From contig MEKI01000056.1 in assembly GCA_001766905.1 (NCBI GenBank), positions 20,611 through 70,404 of the forward strand: a stretch of 49,794 nucleotides of DNA, read 5' to 3'. This stretch comes from Acidobacteria bacterium RBG_13_68_16. Lineage in GTDB: Bacteria > Acidobacteriota > Thermoanaerobaculia > Thermoanaerobaculales > Thermoanaerobaculaceae. Below the pieces are notes generated by a model. That model did not search any database. It worked only from the letters and a program-made list of their open reading frames with translations, and was not told where the DNA came from. How positions within the stretch are numbered: the stretch's first letter is position 1; each line of letters starts with the position of its first letter. Positions 9,754-18,425 of the stretch are shown one piece after another. Position numbers and translations under genes: made by a program.

Positions 9754-10938
9754 ATGAACATCTGCCTCGTGAGCCATGAGTTCCCACCGGAAACAGGTTG
9801 GGGAGGTGTCGCAACATACAGCTTCGAGTTGTCCAGGGCCCTTGCGCAAGCAGGCCACCGTGTATGGGTAGTCACGTGCACCAGCGGGAAAGAGAAGCTG
9901 TTTGTGGACTCCGGAGTGGAAATACACCACCTTAGGGTCTGGCGGTCATGGGACCACCTAAGGGTGCTTTGGAGACTTCCCGCGGCATGGCCCAGTTTTG
10001 CGTGGCGGGCAGCCTGTCGCGTACAACAGATTCACCGCACGGTCGGCCTCGATATTGTGGAGGCCGCGGAGTACGGTGCGGACAGTCTCTTCGTCAAGGT
10101 GTTCCCGCGGCGACCCCGGTTGGTCGTGCGTCTTCATTCGCCATCGGTCCTGCTGAACCGGTTTACCGGTGTGATCCCCACCTGGCAGCACCGTTTAGCC
10201 TACCTGAGAGAGAGGCTGGCAATTGCCGGTGCCGACGCCCTCTCGGCACCAGCGCGTGCCATTGTGGACGAGGCCTGTTCGTGGTTGCCGATCATTCGCA
10301 CGAAACGTTTGTGCGTCGTTCCGAACGGGATCACGGCCTCGGACTGGGACGAAGGTCCGGGTCGTGCGGAACCACCTGAGGTGCTTTACGTCGGCCGCTT
10401 GGAACGCCGCAAAGGGATCGACCTGGTCGAACGGGTTATACCGACGGTGCTCAATGAGTTTCCGAATGTCACCTTCCGCTTCGTCGGCGACGACCGCTTC
10501 GACGAGCACCAGGTTTCGTGGCGCACTCGTCTCACTCGTGCAGCCCCCGAGCAAGCAAGGTCCCGTCTCGCATTTGATCATGTTCCACGAGAACACCTTC
10601 CCTCGCTGTATCAGCGGGCAACGTTGAGCATCATCCCGTCGCCCTGGGAGAACTTCCCGTACGTTGCGCTGGAGGCAATGGCAACCGGTTGCCCCGTGAT
10701 CGCGACCAATGTCGGCGCTTTGCCGGAGATCGTGACACACGGGAGGACTGGTCTCCTGGTCCCGCCGGGAGACCATGAGGCGTTCTCGCGGGCAATTGCC
10801 ACGCTGCTGCGTAGCCCAAGACAACTGGACAGCATGCGTGTTGAGGCCCGCCGATGGATCCGGGAGAAGTTCAGTTGGGAGCGGGTCCTCCCCCTGATGG
10901 TCGGGTTCTACCGGGCAGTTTGTGATGAGGCAAGCTGA
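9754..10938 (+). CDS. Glycosyltransferase family 4
   Basis: MNICLVSHEFPPETGWGGVATYSFELSRALAQAGHRVWVVT; C-terminal SPWENFPYVALEAMATGCPVIATNVGALPEIV. Confidence 0.93.
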   Translation: MNICLVSHEFPPETGWGGVATYSFELSRALAQAGHRVWVVTCTSGKEKLFVDSGVEIHHLRVWRSWDHLRVLWRLPAAWPSFAWRAACRVQQIHRTVGLDIVEAAEYGADSLFVKVFPRRPRLVVRLHSPSVLLNRFTGVIPTWQHRLAYLRERLAIAGADALSAPARAIVDEACSWLPIIRTKRLCVVPNGITASDWDEGPGRAEPPEVLYVGRLERRKGIDLVERVIPTVLNEFPNVTFRFVGDDRFDEHQVSWRTRLTRAAPEQARSRLAFDHVPREHLPSLYQRATLSIIPSPWENFPYVALEAMATGCPVIATNVGALPEIVTHGRTGLLVPPGDHEAFSRAIATLLRSPRQLDSMRVEARRWIREKFSWERVLPLMVGFYRAVCDEAS

Positions 10939-12040
10939 TCCCCGCCACCGGGATGCGCGTCGTGGTGTCACAGTCGCCATCTGCTGTCACAACTCGGCGG
11001 ATCGTATCCGCATGTGCCTCAAACACCTGCTAGCACAACGCGGTGACCCCGCACTTCCTTGGGAAGCGCTTCTAGTGGACAACGCTTCAACCGACGCCAC
11101 AGCCGAGGTCGCCCGTTCCGCTTGGCCCACGGACTTCCAGGTGCCGCTCCGGATCGTGCACGAGTCGGCGCTAGGCCTGAGCAACGCGCGTTGGCGCGGT
11201 TTCCTTGAGGCGTGCTACCAGGTGGTGAGTTTCATTGACGATGACAACTGGGTCTCGCCCGACTGGCTACGAACCGCCCACGAGGTCTTTGACAGGGATC
11301 CCGAGTTGGCCGCATGCGGGGGTTTCAACGAAGTGGCGTTTGACGGTCGCCCGCCCGCTTGGTTCGACGCCTACAAATGGTCTTTTGCAGTGGGACCGCA
11401 GGGTCCCTCACCCGACACTGCGGACACCAATGCACCGTCGTTGTGGGGCGCTGGCCTAACCGTCCGTCTCGCGGCATGGCACGGGCTTCAGCAGTGTGGC
11501 TTTGTCCCCCTTCTCCGTGATCGTACTGGCTCCGCACTCAGTGGAGCCGGCGACACAGAGCTCTGTCTCGCGCTACGCCTGGCCGGATGGCGGTTGCGCT
11601 ACGAACCCCGCCTCCGGCTCACGCACTTCCTGCCAAGCTGGCGGCTCCATTGGAGTTACCTTCGGCGCCTACACCGGGCTTTTGGGGCGAGCACTGTTGG
11701 AACTGACCCCTACTACGCCGCCCTGGAGCCGATTCCGCCCAAAGGCAGGGCATGGGTCCGCCACACTTGGGAGTGGCAGTCGGCCGTGGTGCTCAAGCAC
11801 TTCGTCACTCACCCGAAGACGTTGTTCCGCCTGTTCTCAAGGGCAGGAGAGGGAAATCCCATTGCACTCTCAGCAGAAGGACAGGTAGGTCGGCTGCGCG
11901 CTCTCTTGAAGACGCGTGGGGAATACAACGCCTCCTTCGTGCGGGTCCGCGGCGCGGCATGGGCCGCGCGTGACGACTCCTCCGACCGCGAACAGCACCG
12001 CAAGCCGGCACGATCCGATGGCATCACTAAGGTAGAGTGA
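10922..12040 (+). CDS. Glycosyltransferase family 2
   Basis: VTVAICCHNSADRIRMCLKHLL, LVDNASTDAT, FIDDDNWVSPDWL (DXD-type motif). Confidence 0.9.
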   Translation: MMRQADPRHRDARRGVTVAICCHNSADRIRMCLKHLLAQRGDPALPWEALLVDNASTDATAEVARSAWPTDFQVPLRIVHESALGLSNARWRGFLEACYQVVSFIDDDNWVSPDWLRTAHEVFDRDPELAACGGFNEVAFDGRPPAWFDAYKWSFAVGPQGPSPDTADTNAPSLWGAGLTVRLAAWHGLQQCGFVPLLRDRTGSALSGAGDTELCLALRLAGWRLRYEPRLRLTHFLPSWRLHWSYLRRLHRAFGASTVGTDPYYAALEPIPPKGRAWVRHTWEWQSAVVLKHFVTHPKTLFRLFSRAGEGNPIALSAEGQVGRLRALLKTRGEYNASFVRVRGAAWAARDDSSDREQHRKPARSDGITKVE

Positions 12041-13128
12041 GGGCGGTGAGGGTCACTTTCCTCTTGCCGGGGCCAGCCTCGGTGCCGGTAGGCGGGATCC
12101 GGGTCGCCTACCGCTTGGCCGAGGGCCTTGCGCTGCGCGGTCATGATGTCCGCATTCTGCACCCCACGGGCTGGGTCGGGTCGGACACCGCCCACCGGAG
12201 TTCTCTCCTGCGTGGACTTAGCTGGGTCAAGCACTGGATTCTGCGTGACTACCGCCCTGCGACGTGGCTCCCAATTCCGCAAGGAGTGCGTCTGCGCTTG
12301 ATCCCTTCGATCTCTCCCAAATGGGTGGGTCAGAGTGACGCCATTGTTGCCACCGGATGGAGGCTGTTCTCCGCGATCGCGACCCTGCCGCCGAACGCCG
12401 GCGCAAAGGTTGCACTGGTCCAGCACCTCGATGCCTGGGACGGGTCCCGCGAGGATGCGGTCGCGGCCTGGCTACTTCCCATGCACAAGGTTGCCGTTGC
12501 GCACTGGATGGCCAGGGAGCTGCACGCCATCGGTCAGGAGTGCGATGTGGTCCCCAACGCCGTCGACCAGGACCTGTTCTTCCTCGAGACGCCGCCCGAG
12601 GAGCGCCGGGCACCGACGGTGGCCTTCATGGGCCACGATCAGCCCTGGAAAGGAACCGCTTTTGCCCTCCAGGCAGTGGAGAAGGTGCGGGAACAGATCC
12701 CTGGGCTCGAGGTCCAAATGTTCTGCACACGCCCGCTGCCGGCAGGCAGGCCAATCTGGATCCGCGAAAGGCTCAACCCTCCGCCCCGCGAACTGCGGGG
12801 CATCTACAACTGGGCTCAAGTGTTCCTCGCCCCCTCGCTGACCGAGGGCTGGGACCTGCCGGCGTGCGAGGCGATGGCGTGTGGAGCCGCGCTTGTGGCC
12901 AGTGACATTCCGGCGCGGGCAGAGTACGCCGAGAATCAGGGGAGCGCCCTCCTAACACCACCGGGAGACGTGCCCGCAATGGCAGAGGCGGCGTTGCGCC
13001 TCCTAGCGGATGATGGCCTGCGCGTGCGCCTTGCCCGGCGCGGTTTGGAGCGGGTAGGCGAGTTGACCTGGCCGCGATCGGCTGAACTCTTTGAGTTAGC
13101 CTTGACTCGGGCAGTGGCACGCCTATGA
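12037..13128 (+). CDS. Glycosyltransferase family 4
   Basis: PVGGIRVAYRLAEGLALRGHDVRILHP; SLTEGWDLPACEAMACGAALVASD; GTGA overlap with upstream gene. Confidence 0.88.
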   Translation: MRAVRVTFLLPGPASVPVGGIRVAYRLAEGLALRGHDVRILHPTGWVGSDTAHRSSLLRGLSWVKHWILRDYRPATWLPIPQGVRLRLIPSISPKWVGQSDAIVATGWRLFSAIATLPPNAGAKVALVQHLDAWDGSREDAVAAWLLPMHKVAVAHWMARELHAIGQECDVVPNAVDQDLFFLETPPEERRAPTVAFMGHDQPWKGTAFALQAVEKVREQIPGLEVQMFCTRPLPAGRPIWIRERLNPPPRELRGIYNWAQVFLAPSLTEGWDLPACEAMACGAALVASDIPARAEYAENQGSALLTPPGDVPAMAEAALRLLADDGLRVRLARRGLERVGELTWPRSAELFELALTRAVARL

Positions 13129-13174
13129 CCCCGGTTCTTCCCGTCGACAAGACAGGACCGCGGCCACCAAACCA

Positions 13175-13987
13175 ATGGGACTACCCATGGTGCTGATCCA
13201 CCGACTCGCGCACGCGCTGGAGGTTCTTCGGGAGAATCGCTTTGGGATGCCCCTGGCCGAACGCCTGCGGCTCGGGCGTCTGCCGCGCTACTTGCCGACC
13301 ACCACCACGTTCCTCAAAAGGGAACTCACTCTAGTCGATGCCAACAGCTTCCTCGTGGGCGTGGAGGAGATCTTCCGCAACCGACTGTACGAGTTCCCAG
13401 CCTCGAGGCCCAACCCTCTCATCATCGACTGCGGGGCCAACATCGGCCTCAGCTGCCTGTTCTTCAAAGAGCTATACCCGGCCAGTCGGATCATCGCATT
13501 TGAGCCCGATCAGGCGGTTTTCGCCGCACTCGAGAGCAACATTGGCGCTCGAGGCTTCTCGGGAATCGAACTCCACAACCGTGCCGTGTGGGTCCGCGAA
13601 GGACTGGTGAGCTTTTGGAGCGAAGGGGCGTATGGCGGGAGGATTGCCAAGCCTTGCGACGAGCAGGGCCTCGTCCAGGTTTCCTCGGTGCGCCTCAAGG
13701 ACTACCTTGGTGGTGAAGTTGACTTTCTGAAGCTTGACATCGAGGGCGCAGAGGTCGAGGTAGTCGCGGACTGCGCAGACTTGTTGGGAAACGTTGAGCG
13801 CATGTTCTTGGAATACCACTCCTTTGTCGATGAGGAACAGAGGCTCGATGCCCTGCTGGGCATGCTTCGTACGGCCGGATTCCGGTACCACGTGAAGGAG
13901 GCCCTAACTGCCGAGGTCCCTTTCAGAGCGCGGCCACTGTCCTGCGGCATGGACCTCCAGCTGAACATATTTGCCTTCCGAACGTGA
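13175..13987 (+). CDS. FkbM family methyltransferase
   Basis: LIIDCGANIGLSCLFFKELYPASRIIAFEPD; VDFLKLDIEGAEVEVV, the FkbM pattern. Confidence 0.9.
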   Translation: MGLPMVLIHRLAHALEVLRENRFGMPLAERLRLGRLPRYLPTTTTFLKRELTLVDANSFLVGVEEIFRNRLYEFPASRPNPLIIDCGANIGLSCLFFKELYPASRIIAFEPDQAVFAALESNIGARGFSGIELHNRAVWVREGLVSFWSEGAYGGRIAKPCDEQGLVQVSSVRLKDYLGGEVDFLKLDIEGAEVEVVADCADLLGNVERMFLEYHSFVDEEQRLDALLGMLRTAGFRYHVKEALTAEVPFRARPLSCGMDLQLNIFAFRT

Positions 13988-14085
13988 GGGTTCACTACAT
14001 GTGCTCGCCAGCGGTCCATTCGGTGCTGCTGCTGGCAGAAAGCTACAAAACACGCTAGATTTCTGCGAGTGAGGAGGGCCGCCGC

Positions 14086-15768
14086 GTGAAGCTCGTCGAG
14101 TGCGTCCCCAACATCTCGGAAGGGCGGCGGCCGGAGGTGTACGAGGCGGCGGCGAAGGCCGCGGCGTCCGTCCCGGGGGTCACGGTGCTCAACGTGGACC
14201 CCGGCGCGGAGACCAACCGCACGGTCATCACGTTCGTCGGCGAGCCCGAGGCGGTGCTCGAGGGCGCGTTCCGGCTGGCCGTGAAGGCCGTCGAGCTCAT
14301 CGACATGAGCGCCCACCACGGGGCCCACCCCCGGATGGGGGCGGTGGACGTCGTTCCCTTCGTGCCGATCTCCGGCGTCACGATGGACGAATGTGTGGCG
14401 CTCGCGCGTCGCCTCGGCCAACGCGTGGGTAGCGAGTTGGGCATCCCCGTCTACCTCTACGAGTCCGCGGCCTCGAACCCCGGCCGCCGAAACCTGGCGG
14501 ACGTCCGCGCCGGCGAGTACGAGGGACTCGCCGAGAAGCTCAAGGACCGCGCCTGGAAGCCGGACTTCGGTCCCTCCTCCCCTGTTGCGCGCTCGGGGGC
14601 AACCGTAATCGGCGCCCGGAAGTTCCTCGTCGCTTTCAACGTCAACCTCAACACGCTGGACAAGCGCCTTGCCACGCGGGTCGCCCTCGACGTGCGCGAG
14701 AAGGGTCGCATGCGGCGGGACGAGCACGGCCAGCCGGTCCTGGACGACGCGGGCAACCCGCTGTGGGATCCCGGCCTCCTCAGGTCCGTGAAGGCGGTGG
14801 GGTGGGTGATCCCGGAGTTCGGATGTGCCCAGATCTCGATGAACCTCACGGACCTGGACGTCACACCGCTGCACGTGGCGTTCGACACTTGCGACGAACG
14901 CGCCCGCGAGCGCGGGCTGCGGGTGACCGGCTCCGAGTTGGTCGGCCTCGTGCCCAAGTCGGCACTGGTGGCGGCCGGTCGGTACTACCTCAGGCAGATG
15001 GGCCGTTCCGCCGGCGTGCCCGAGGGCTCCCTCATCCACGTGGCGATGCGAACCCTCGGCCTTTCCGAGGTAAAGGCGTTCGACCCCGCCGTGCGCGTCA
15101 TCGAGTATCGTCTGGAAACCTCGGGGCGCCTGGTCTCGATGGCGCTGCAGGCTTTCACGGACGAGCTCTCCACCGACTCGCCCGCACCCGGCGGCGGTTC
15201 GGTCGCCGCGCTGGCAGGTGCGCTGGGTGCCGCCCTTGCCGCCATGGTTGCCAGCCTCTCGCACGCCAAAAAGGGCTTCGAGGCGCATCGGGACAGGCTC
15301 GACGCGATCGCGGTGCGCGGGCAGGAGATCAAGGACCGCATGCTGGCGGCGGTGGATGCCGACACCGAGGCGTTCGACTCCCTCCTCGAGGCCATGCGTC
15401 TGCCCAAGGGAACGCCCGAGGAGCAGACGGCGCGCGAGCGCGCGATCGCCGAGGCTACGGTCGCTGCCATCGAGGTCCCACTCGGCGTCCTGGAGGCATG
15501 CCCGGAGGTGATCGAGCTCTGCCGCGAGGTGGCCCGCATCGGCCTCGAGGCCTCCCGCTCTGACGCGGGCACCGGGGCCCAGGTGGCGCGCGCCTCGGCC
15601 GCGGGTGCCTATCAAAACGTGTGCACCAACCTGCCCGGGCTCACCGACCCGGTCCGGGCGAAGGCGCTCCTCGCCCGGGCCGACGGCGCGTGGGACGAGG
15701 TCCGCTCGTCACACGCCCTGGCCGAAAGGGAGATCCTCGAGGAGTTGCGGAAGGCCGCCCGGCAGTAG
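14086..15768 (+). CDS. ftcD: Bifunctional glutamate formimidoyltransferase / formimidoyltetrahydrofolate cyclodeaminase
   Basis: N-terminal KLVECVPNISEGRRPEVYEA and AHHGAHPRMGAVDVVPFVP; C-terminal cyclodeaminase TDSPAPGGGSVAALAGALGAALAAMV in one ORF. Confidence 0.95.
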   Translation: MKLVECVPNISEGRRPEVYEAAAKAAASVPGVTVLNVDPGAETNRTVITFVGEPEAVLEGAFRLAVKAVELIDMSAHHGAHPRMGAVDVVPFVPISGVTMDECVALARRLGQRVGSELGIPVYLYESAASNPGRRNLADVRAGEYEGLAEKLKDRAWKPDFGPSSPVARSGATVIGARKFLVAFNVNLNTLDKRLATRVALDVREKGRMRRDEHGQPVLDDAGNPLWDPGLLRSVKAVGWVIPEFGCAQISMNLTDLDVTPLHVAFDTCDERARERGLRVTGSELVGLVPKSALVAAGRYYLRQMGRSAGVPEGSLIHVAMRTLGLSEVKAFDPAVRVIEYRLETSGRLVSMALQAFTDELSTDSPAPGGGSVAALAGALGAALAAMVASLSHAKKGFEAHRDRLDAIAVRGQEIKDRMLAAVDADTEAFDSLLEAMRLPKGTPEEQTARERAIAEATVAAIEVPLGVLEACPEVIELCREVARIGLEASRSDAGTGAQVARASAAGAYQNVCTNLPGLTDPVRAKALLARADGAWDEVRSSHALAEREILEELRKAARQ

Positions 15769-15803
15769 TCCCTCCTTGCCGCTGGCGCGGGTGGCCGGGT
15801 GAC

Positions 15804-16025
15804 GTCTTGTTTTCCACTCCGTGGAGGTCTTGTTTTGCCCGGCGGGTGTGCGGCCGCTCGGCGCTTGTTCGCCCACGCTCGTGGCGCGCCGAGACTCCTC
15901 CGGCCACGACCCAGCAGTGTGTCCCGGGGCGAGGCCCCTCGGCGTTCGCATACAGCCGCGTCCCCGAGACCCCACCCCGGGTCCGCACGCTGGGGACCCC
16001 GTGGCCTCCGGAGGCATGGCCGCTC
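15804..16025 (+). repeat. Copy A of a diverged GC-rich intergenic repeat (hairpin/T-tract head plus GC-rich body)
   Basis: Aligns by eye in the opposite orientation with 16345..16120, including GCGGCCGCTCGG, TCCCGGGGCGAGGCCCCTCGGCGTTCGC, AGCCGCG, GACCCCACC and CTCCGG..G.ATGGC blocks. Confidence 0.65.
15814..15836 (+). terminator. Weak candidate terminator after ftcD
   Basis: CCAC-TCC-GTGG stem followed by AGGTCTTGTTTT; the 10-mer GTCTTGTTTT also occurs at 15804..15813. Confidence 0.4.
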
Positions 16026-16119
16026 ACACCCGCCAGGCGAATTGAAAGCCCCCCACCCAACGGGCCTCGATGGGAGTTGAGCAGGCCGCTGGCAGCTCAG
16101 GGGGTGGCGGTGAAATCCG

Positions 16120-16345
16120 CCCCGCGGGCGGAAGGAGCCATCGCGCCGGAGCCTGCGGGAACCGAGCGGGCGTCTCGCGGTGGGGTGTCGCTGGCGCGGC
16201 TTCAGGCGAACAGCGAGGGGCCCCGCCGCGGGACGTCCCTGCTCGGTCGCACGCGCAGGCGTGCCGGAGGGCTGGGCTCAACGCCCGGCCCGAGCGGCCG
16301 CTCCGAGCCCGCGGAGCAAAAAAATTGGTGGTGCGGGGCACCACC
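16120..16345 (-). repeat. Copy B of the diverged intergenic repeat, inverted relative to copy A
   Basis: Minus-strand sequence ...TTTTTTTGCTCCGCGGGCTCGGAGCGGCCGCTCGG...CGACCGAGCAGGGACGTCCCGCGGCGGGGCCCCTCGCTGTTCGC...AAGCCGCG...GACACCCCACC...GGCTCCGGCGCGATGGC parallels copy A. Confidence 0.65.
16318..16345 (-). terminator. Strong intrinsic terminator for the minus-strand etf transcript
   Basis: Minus strand GGTGGTGC-CCC-GCACCACC (8-bp perfect stem) followed by AATTTTTTT. Confidence 0.85.
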
Positions 16346-16563
16346 GGAAGGAGCGGCCAGCTTCCACCTTGCTCGACCACTCTCAAACGGCACCCCCCCC
16401 AACGCAATCCCACGAAAGTGGGATATCCGGACGGCAGGCAGGGGGCGGGGGCCGAAAGCCTTGAGTTAAGGACACTAACTCCGGACGCCCAAACCACGAG
16501 GTACAAGGGCCCGGGAGCTGCCCGGGCACTCATGCATCACGCCTCGTCCCTCGTGCGTGCTTT

Positions 16564-17538
16564 CTACACCTCGGCCTTGAGCTTCTTGATCTCCTCGATG
16601 AGTGGGGGGACGACCTGGAAGAGGTCGCCCACGATCCCGTAGTCCGCGACCTTGAAGATCGGCGCCTCGGGGTCCTTGTTGATCGCCACGATGAGCTTCG
16701 AGGATGACATCCCGGCCAGGTGCTGGATCGCCCCCGAGATGCCGCACGCGATGTAGAGCGAGGGAGAAACCACCTTGCCGGTCTGGCCGACCTGGTGGGC
16801 GTGGTCGATCCACCCGGCATCCACCACGGCACGGGAGGCACCGACCGCAGCGCCGAGCAGCTTGGCGAGATCGCGGATGAGGGCGAAGTTCTCCGGTCCC
16901 TTGATGCCCCGGCCCCCGCTCACGATGACGTCCGCCTCGGCGACGTCCAGCTCTCCGCCCTCCTTCGCCAGGATCTCCCTGACGACAGCGCGGATATCGC
17001 CGGCCACCTGAGGAAGCGCTTCGACCTCTGCTTTTCCCTCACCGATGCCGGCGGGAAAAACGTTGGGACGCAGCGTCACGACCACCGGCTTGCCGGCCCC
17101 GTCCGCCGTGGCGAGCGCCTTCCCGGAGTACACGGGACGCGTGGCGACCACCGCGCCCCCTTCGACCTGCACCCGGACCACGTCGGCCAGGCAACCCCAC
17201 CCGAGGCGCGCGGCAACGCGTCCTGAGAGGTCGCGCCCGAGTGCGGTGGCCGCCATGAAGAGCGCCACGGGTGAGGACTTCTCCACCGCCGCCCGGACCG
17301 CCGCGGCATACCCCTCGGTGGAGTAGCGCGCGAGCTTCTCCTCGTCCGCCACGAACACCTTGCCGGCGCCGTACTTCCCGAGCTCTGCGGCCTTGGTGCC
17401 GATCCCGTGGCCCACCAGCACGGCGTTGACCGCGAGCCCTGCTCCGGATGCCAGCCGCTTGGCCTCCGAGAGCGCCTCCAGGGACGCCTTGCGGAGGTTG
17501 CCGTTGCGCTGCTCGATGAAAACCAGAATGCCCGCCAT
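16564..17538 (-). CDS. etfA: Electron transfer flavoprotein, alpha subunit
   Basis: C-terminal [72 protein letters not shown] is the ETF-alpha FAD-binding signature. Confidence 0.97.
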   Translation of the reverse strand: MAGILVFIEQRNGNLRKASLEALSEAKRLASGAGLAVNAVLVGHGIGTKAAELGKYGAGKVFVADEEKLARYSTEGYAAAVRAAVEKSSPVALFMAATALGRDLSGRVAARLGWGCLADVVRVQVEGGAVVATRPVYSGKALATADGAGKPVVVTLRPNVFPAGIGEGKAEVEALPQVAGDIRAVVREILAKEGGELDVAEADVIVSGGRGIKGPENFALIRDLAKLLGAAVGASRAVVDAGWIDHAHQVGQTGKVVSPSLYIACGISGAIQHLAGMSSSKLIVAINKDPEAPIFKVADYGIVGDLFQVVPPLIEEIKKLKAEV

Positions 17539-17547
17539 GGTCGTCTC

Positions 17548-18342
17548 CTAGATGGCCTTCGCCTGCTCGCGCAGGAGGCGAGCCAGTTCCCGCGCGGCAC
17601 CCGCCGGGTCCTCGTCGCCCTTCAGGACGGTGCCGCCGCTCTTGGCGGGCGGCAGCTCGAGCGCCTTCCAGCGGCAGGTCGCCTCAGCCGCCGCCAGCGC
17701 CCCCTCGTCGAGCCCGAGATCCGCAACGGCAAAGGTCTGGATGGTCACCTTCTTCGAGGCCATGATCCCCTTGAGGGACGGGTAGCGCGGCTCGTTGAGG
17801 CCCTTGTGCGCCGTCACGACGCACGGCGCCGGAGCCTCCACGACCTCGGTGCCGCCCTCGATCTCCCGGTGCGCGGTGAGCTTGCCGTCGCCGATCTCGA
17901 GCTTGACGACACCCGTCACGTGAGGGATATCCAGGAGTTCCGCCACCATCGCCCCCACGAGGCTGTTGTCGCTGCCGACGCCCTTGATCCCGGCAAAGAA
18001 GATGTCGAACGGCCCGACCTTGCGGATCGCGGCGGCGAGCACGCGCGCGATCGCGAGCGCGTCGCCGAAGGTCCCATCGCCGCCCTTCACGTGCACGGCT
18101 GCGTCCGCGCCCCGGGCAAGGCATTCCCGCAGACCCTGCTGGGCGCGCTCCGGTCCGTACGTAAGCACGGTGACCGCGCCCCCGCGGGCCTCCTTGAGCC
18201 GGATCGCCTCCTCGAGCGCGTACTCGTCGTACGGCGAGACGATCCACTTGATGTCCGTCTCGTCGATGCGATTGCTCGCGCCCGGGACCTTGATCACCGA
18301 TGCGGTGTCGGGAACGTGCGCCATCAGCACACAGCTCTTCAT
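17548..18342 (-). CDS. etfB: Electron transfer flavoprotein, beta subunit
   Basis: NRIDETDIKWIVSPYDEYALEEAIRLKEA; DIFFAGIKGVGSDNSLVGAMVAELL; adjacent to etfA. Confidence 0.96.
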   Translation of the reverse strand: MKSCVLMAHVPDTASVIKVPGASNRIDETDIKWIVSPYDEYALEEAIRLKEARGGAVTVLTYGPERAQQGLRECLARGADAAVHVKGGDGTFGDALAIARVLAAAIRKVGPFDIFFAGIKGVGSDNSLVGAMVAELLDIPHVTGVVKLEIGDGKLTAHREIEGGTEVVEAPAPCVVTAHKGLNEPRYPSLKGIMASKKVTIQTFAVADLGLDEGALAAAEATCRWKALELPPAKSGGTVLKGDEDPAGAARELARLLREQAKAI

Positions 18343-18425
18343 CGGTCGTCCTCCTCAGCCGCCGGCGGGCGGCGCGTGAACGGAGACCTGCGTGCCGTCC
18401 CGGCGAGTCCGCGCAAGCCCGCGCC

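Noticed and set aside
14086-15768. ftcD fusion as a novel enzyme.
   Set aside because: Bifunctional formimidoyltransferase-cyclodeaminase fusions are well known, including in bacteria and animals.
15770-16560. RNase P RNA, tmRNA, 6S RNA or group II intron as explanation of the structured gap.
   Set aside because: No GAGGAAAGTCC-type P4 element, tmRNA tRNA-like ends, or intron domain V/RT gene recognised; cannot be excluded without cmscan.
15621-16642. ORFs in the gap after ftcD (282 aa +, 190 aa +, 169 aa -).
   Set aside because: Compositionally biased, no RBS or domain, and the underlying DNA is an inverted repeat with hairpins; treated as non-coding.
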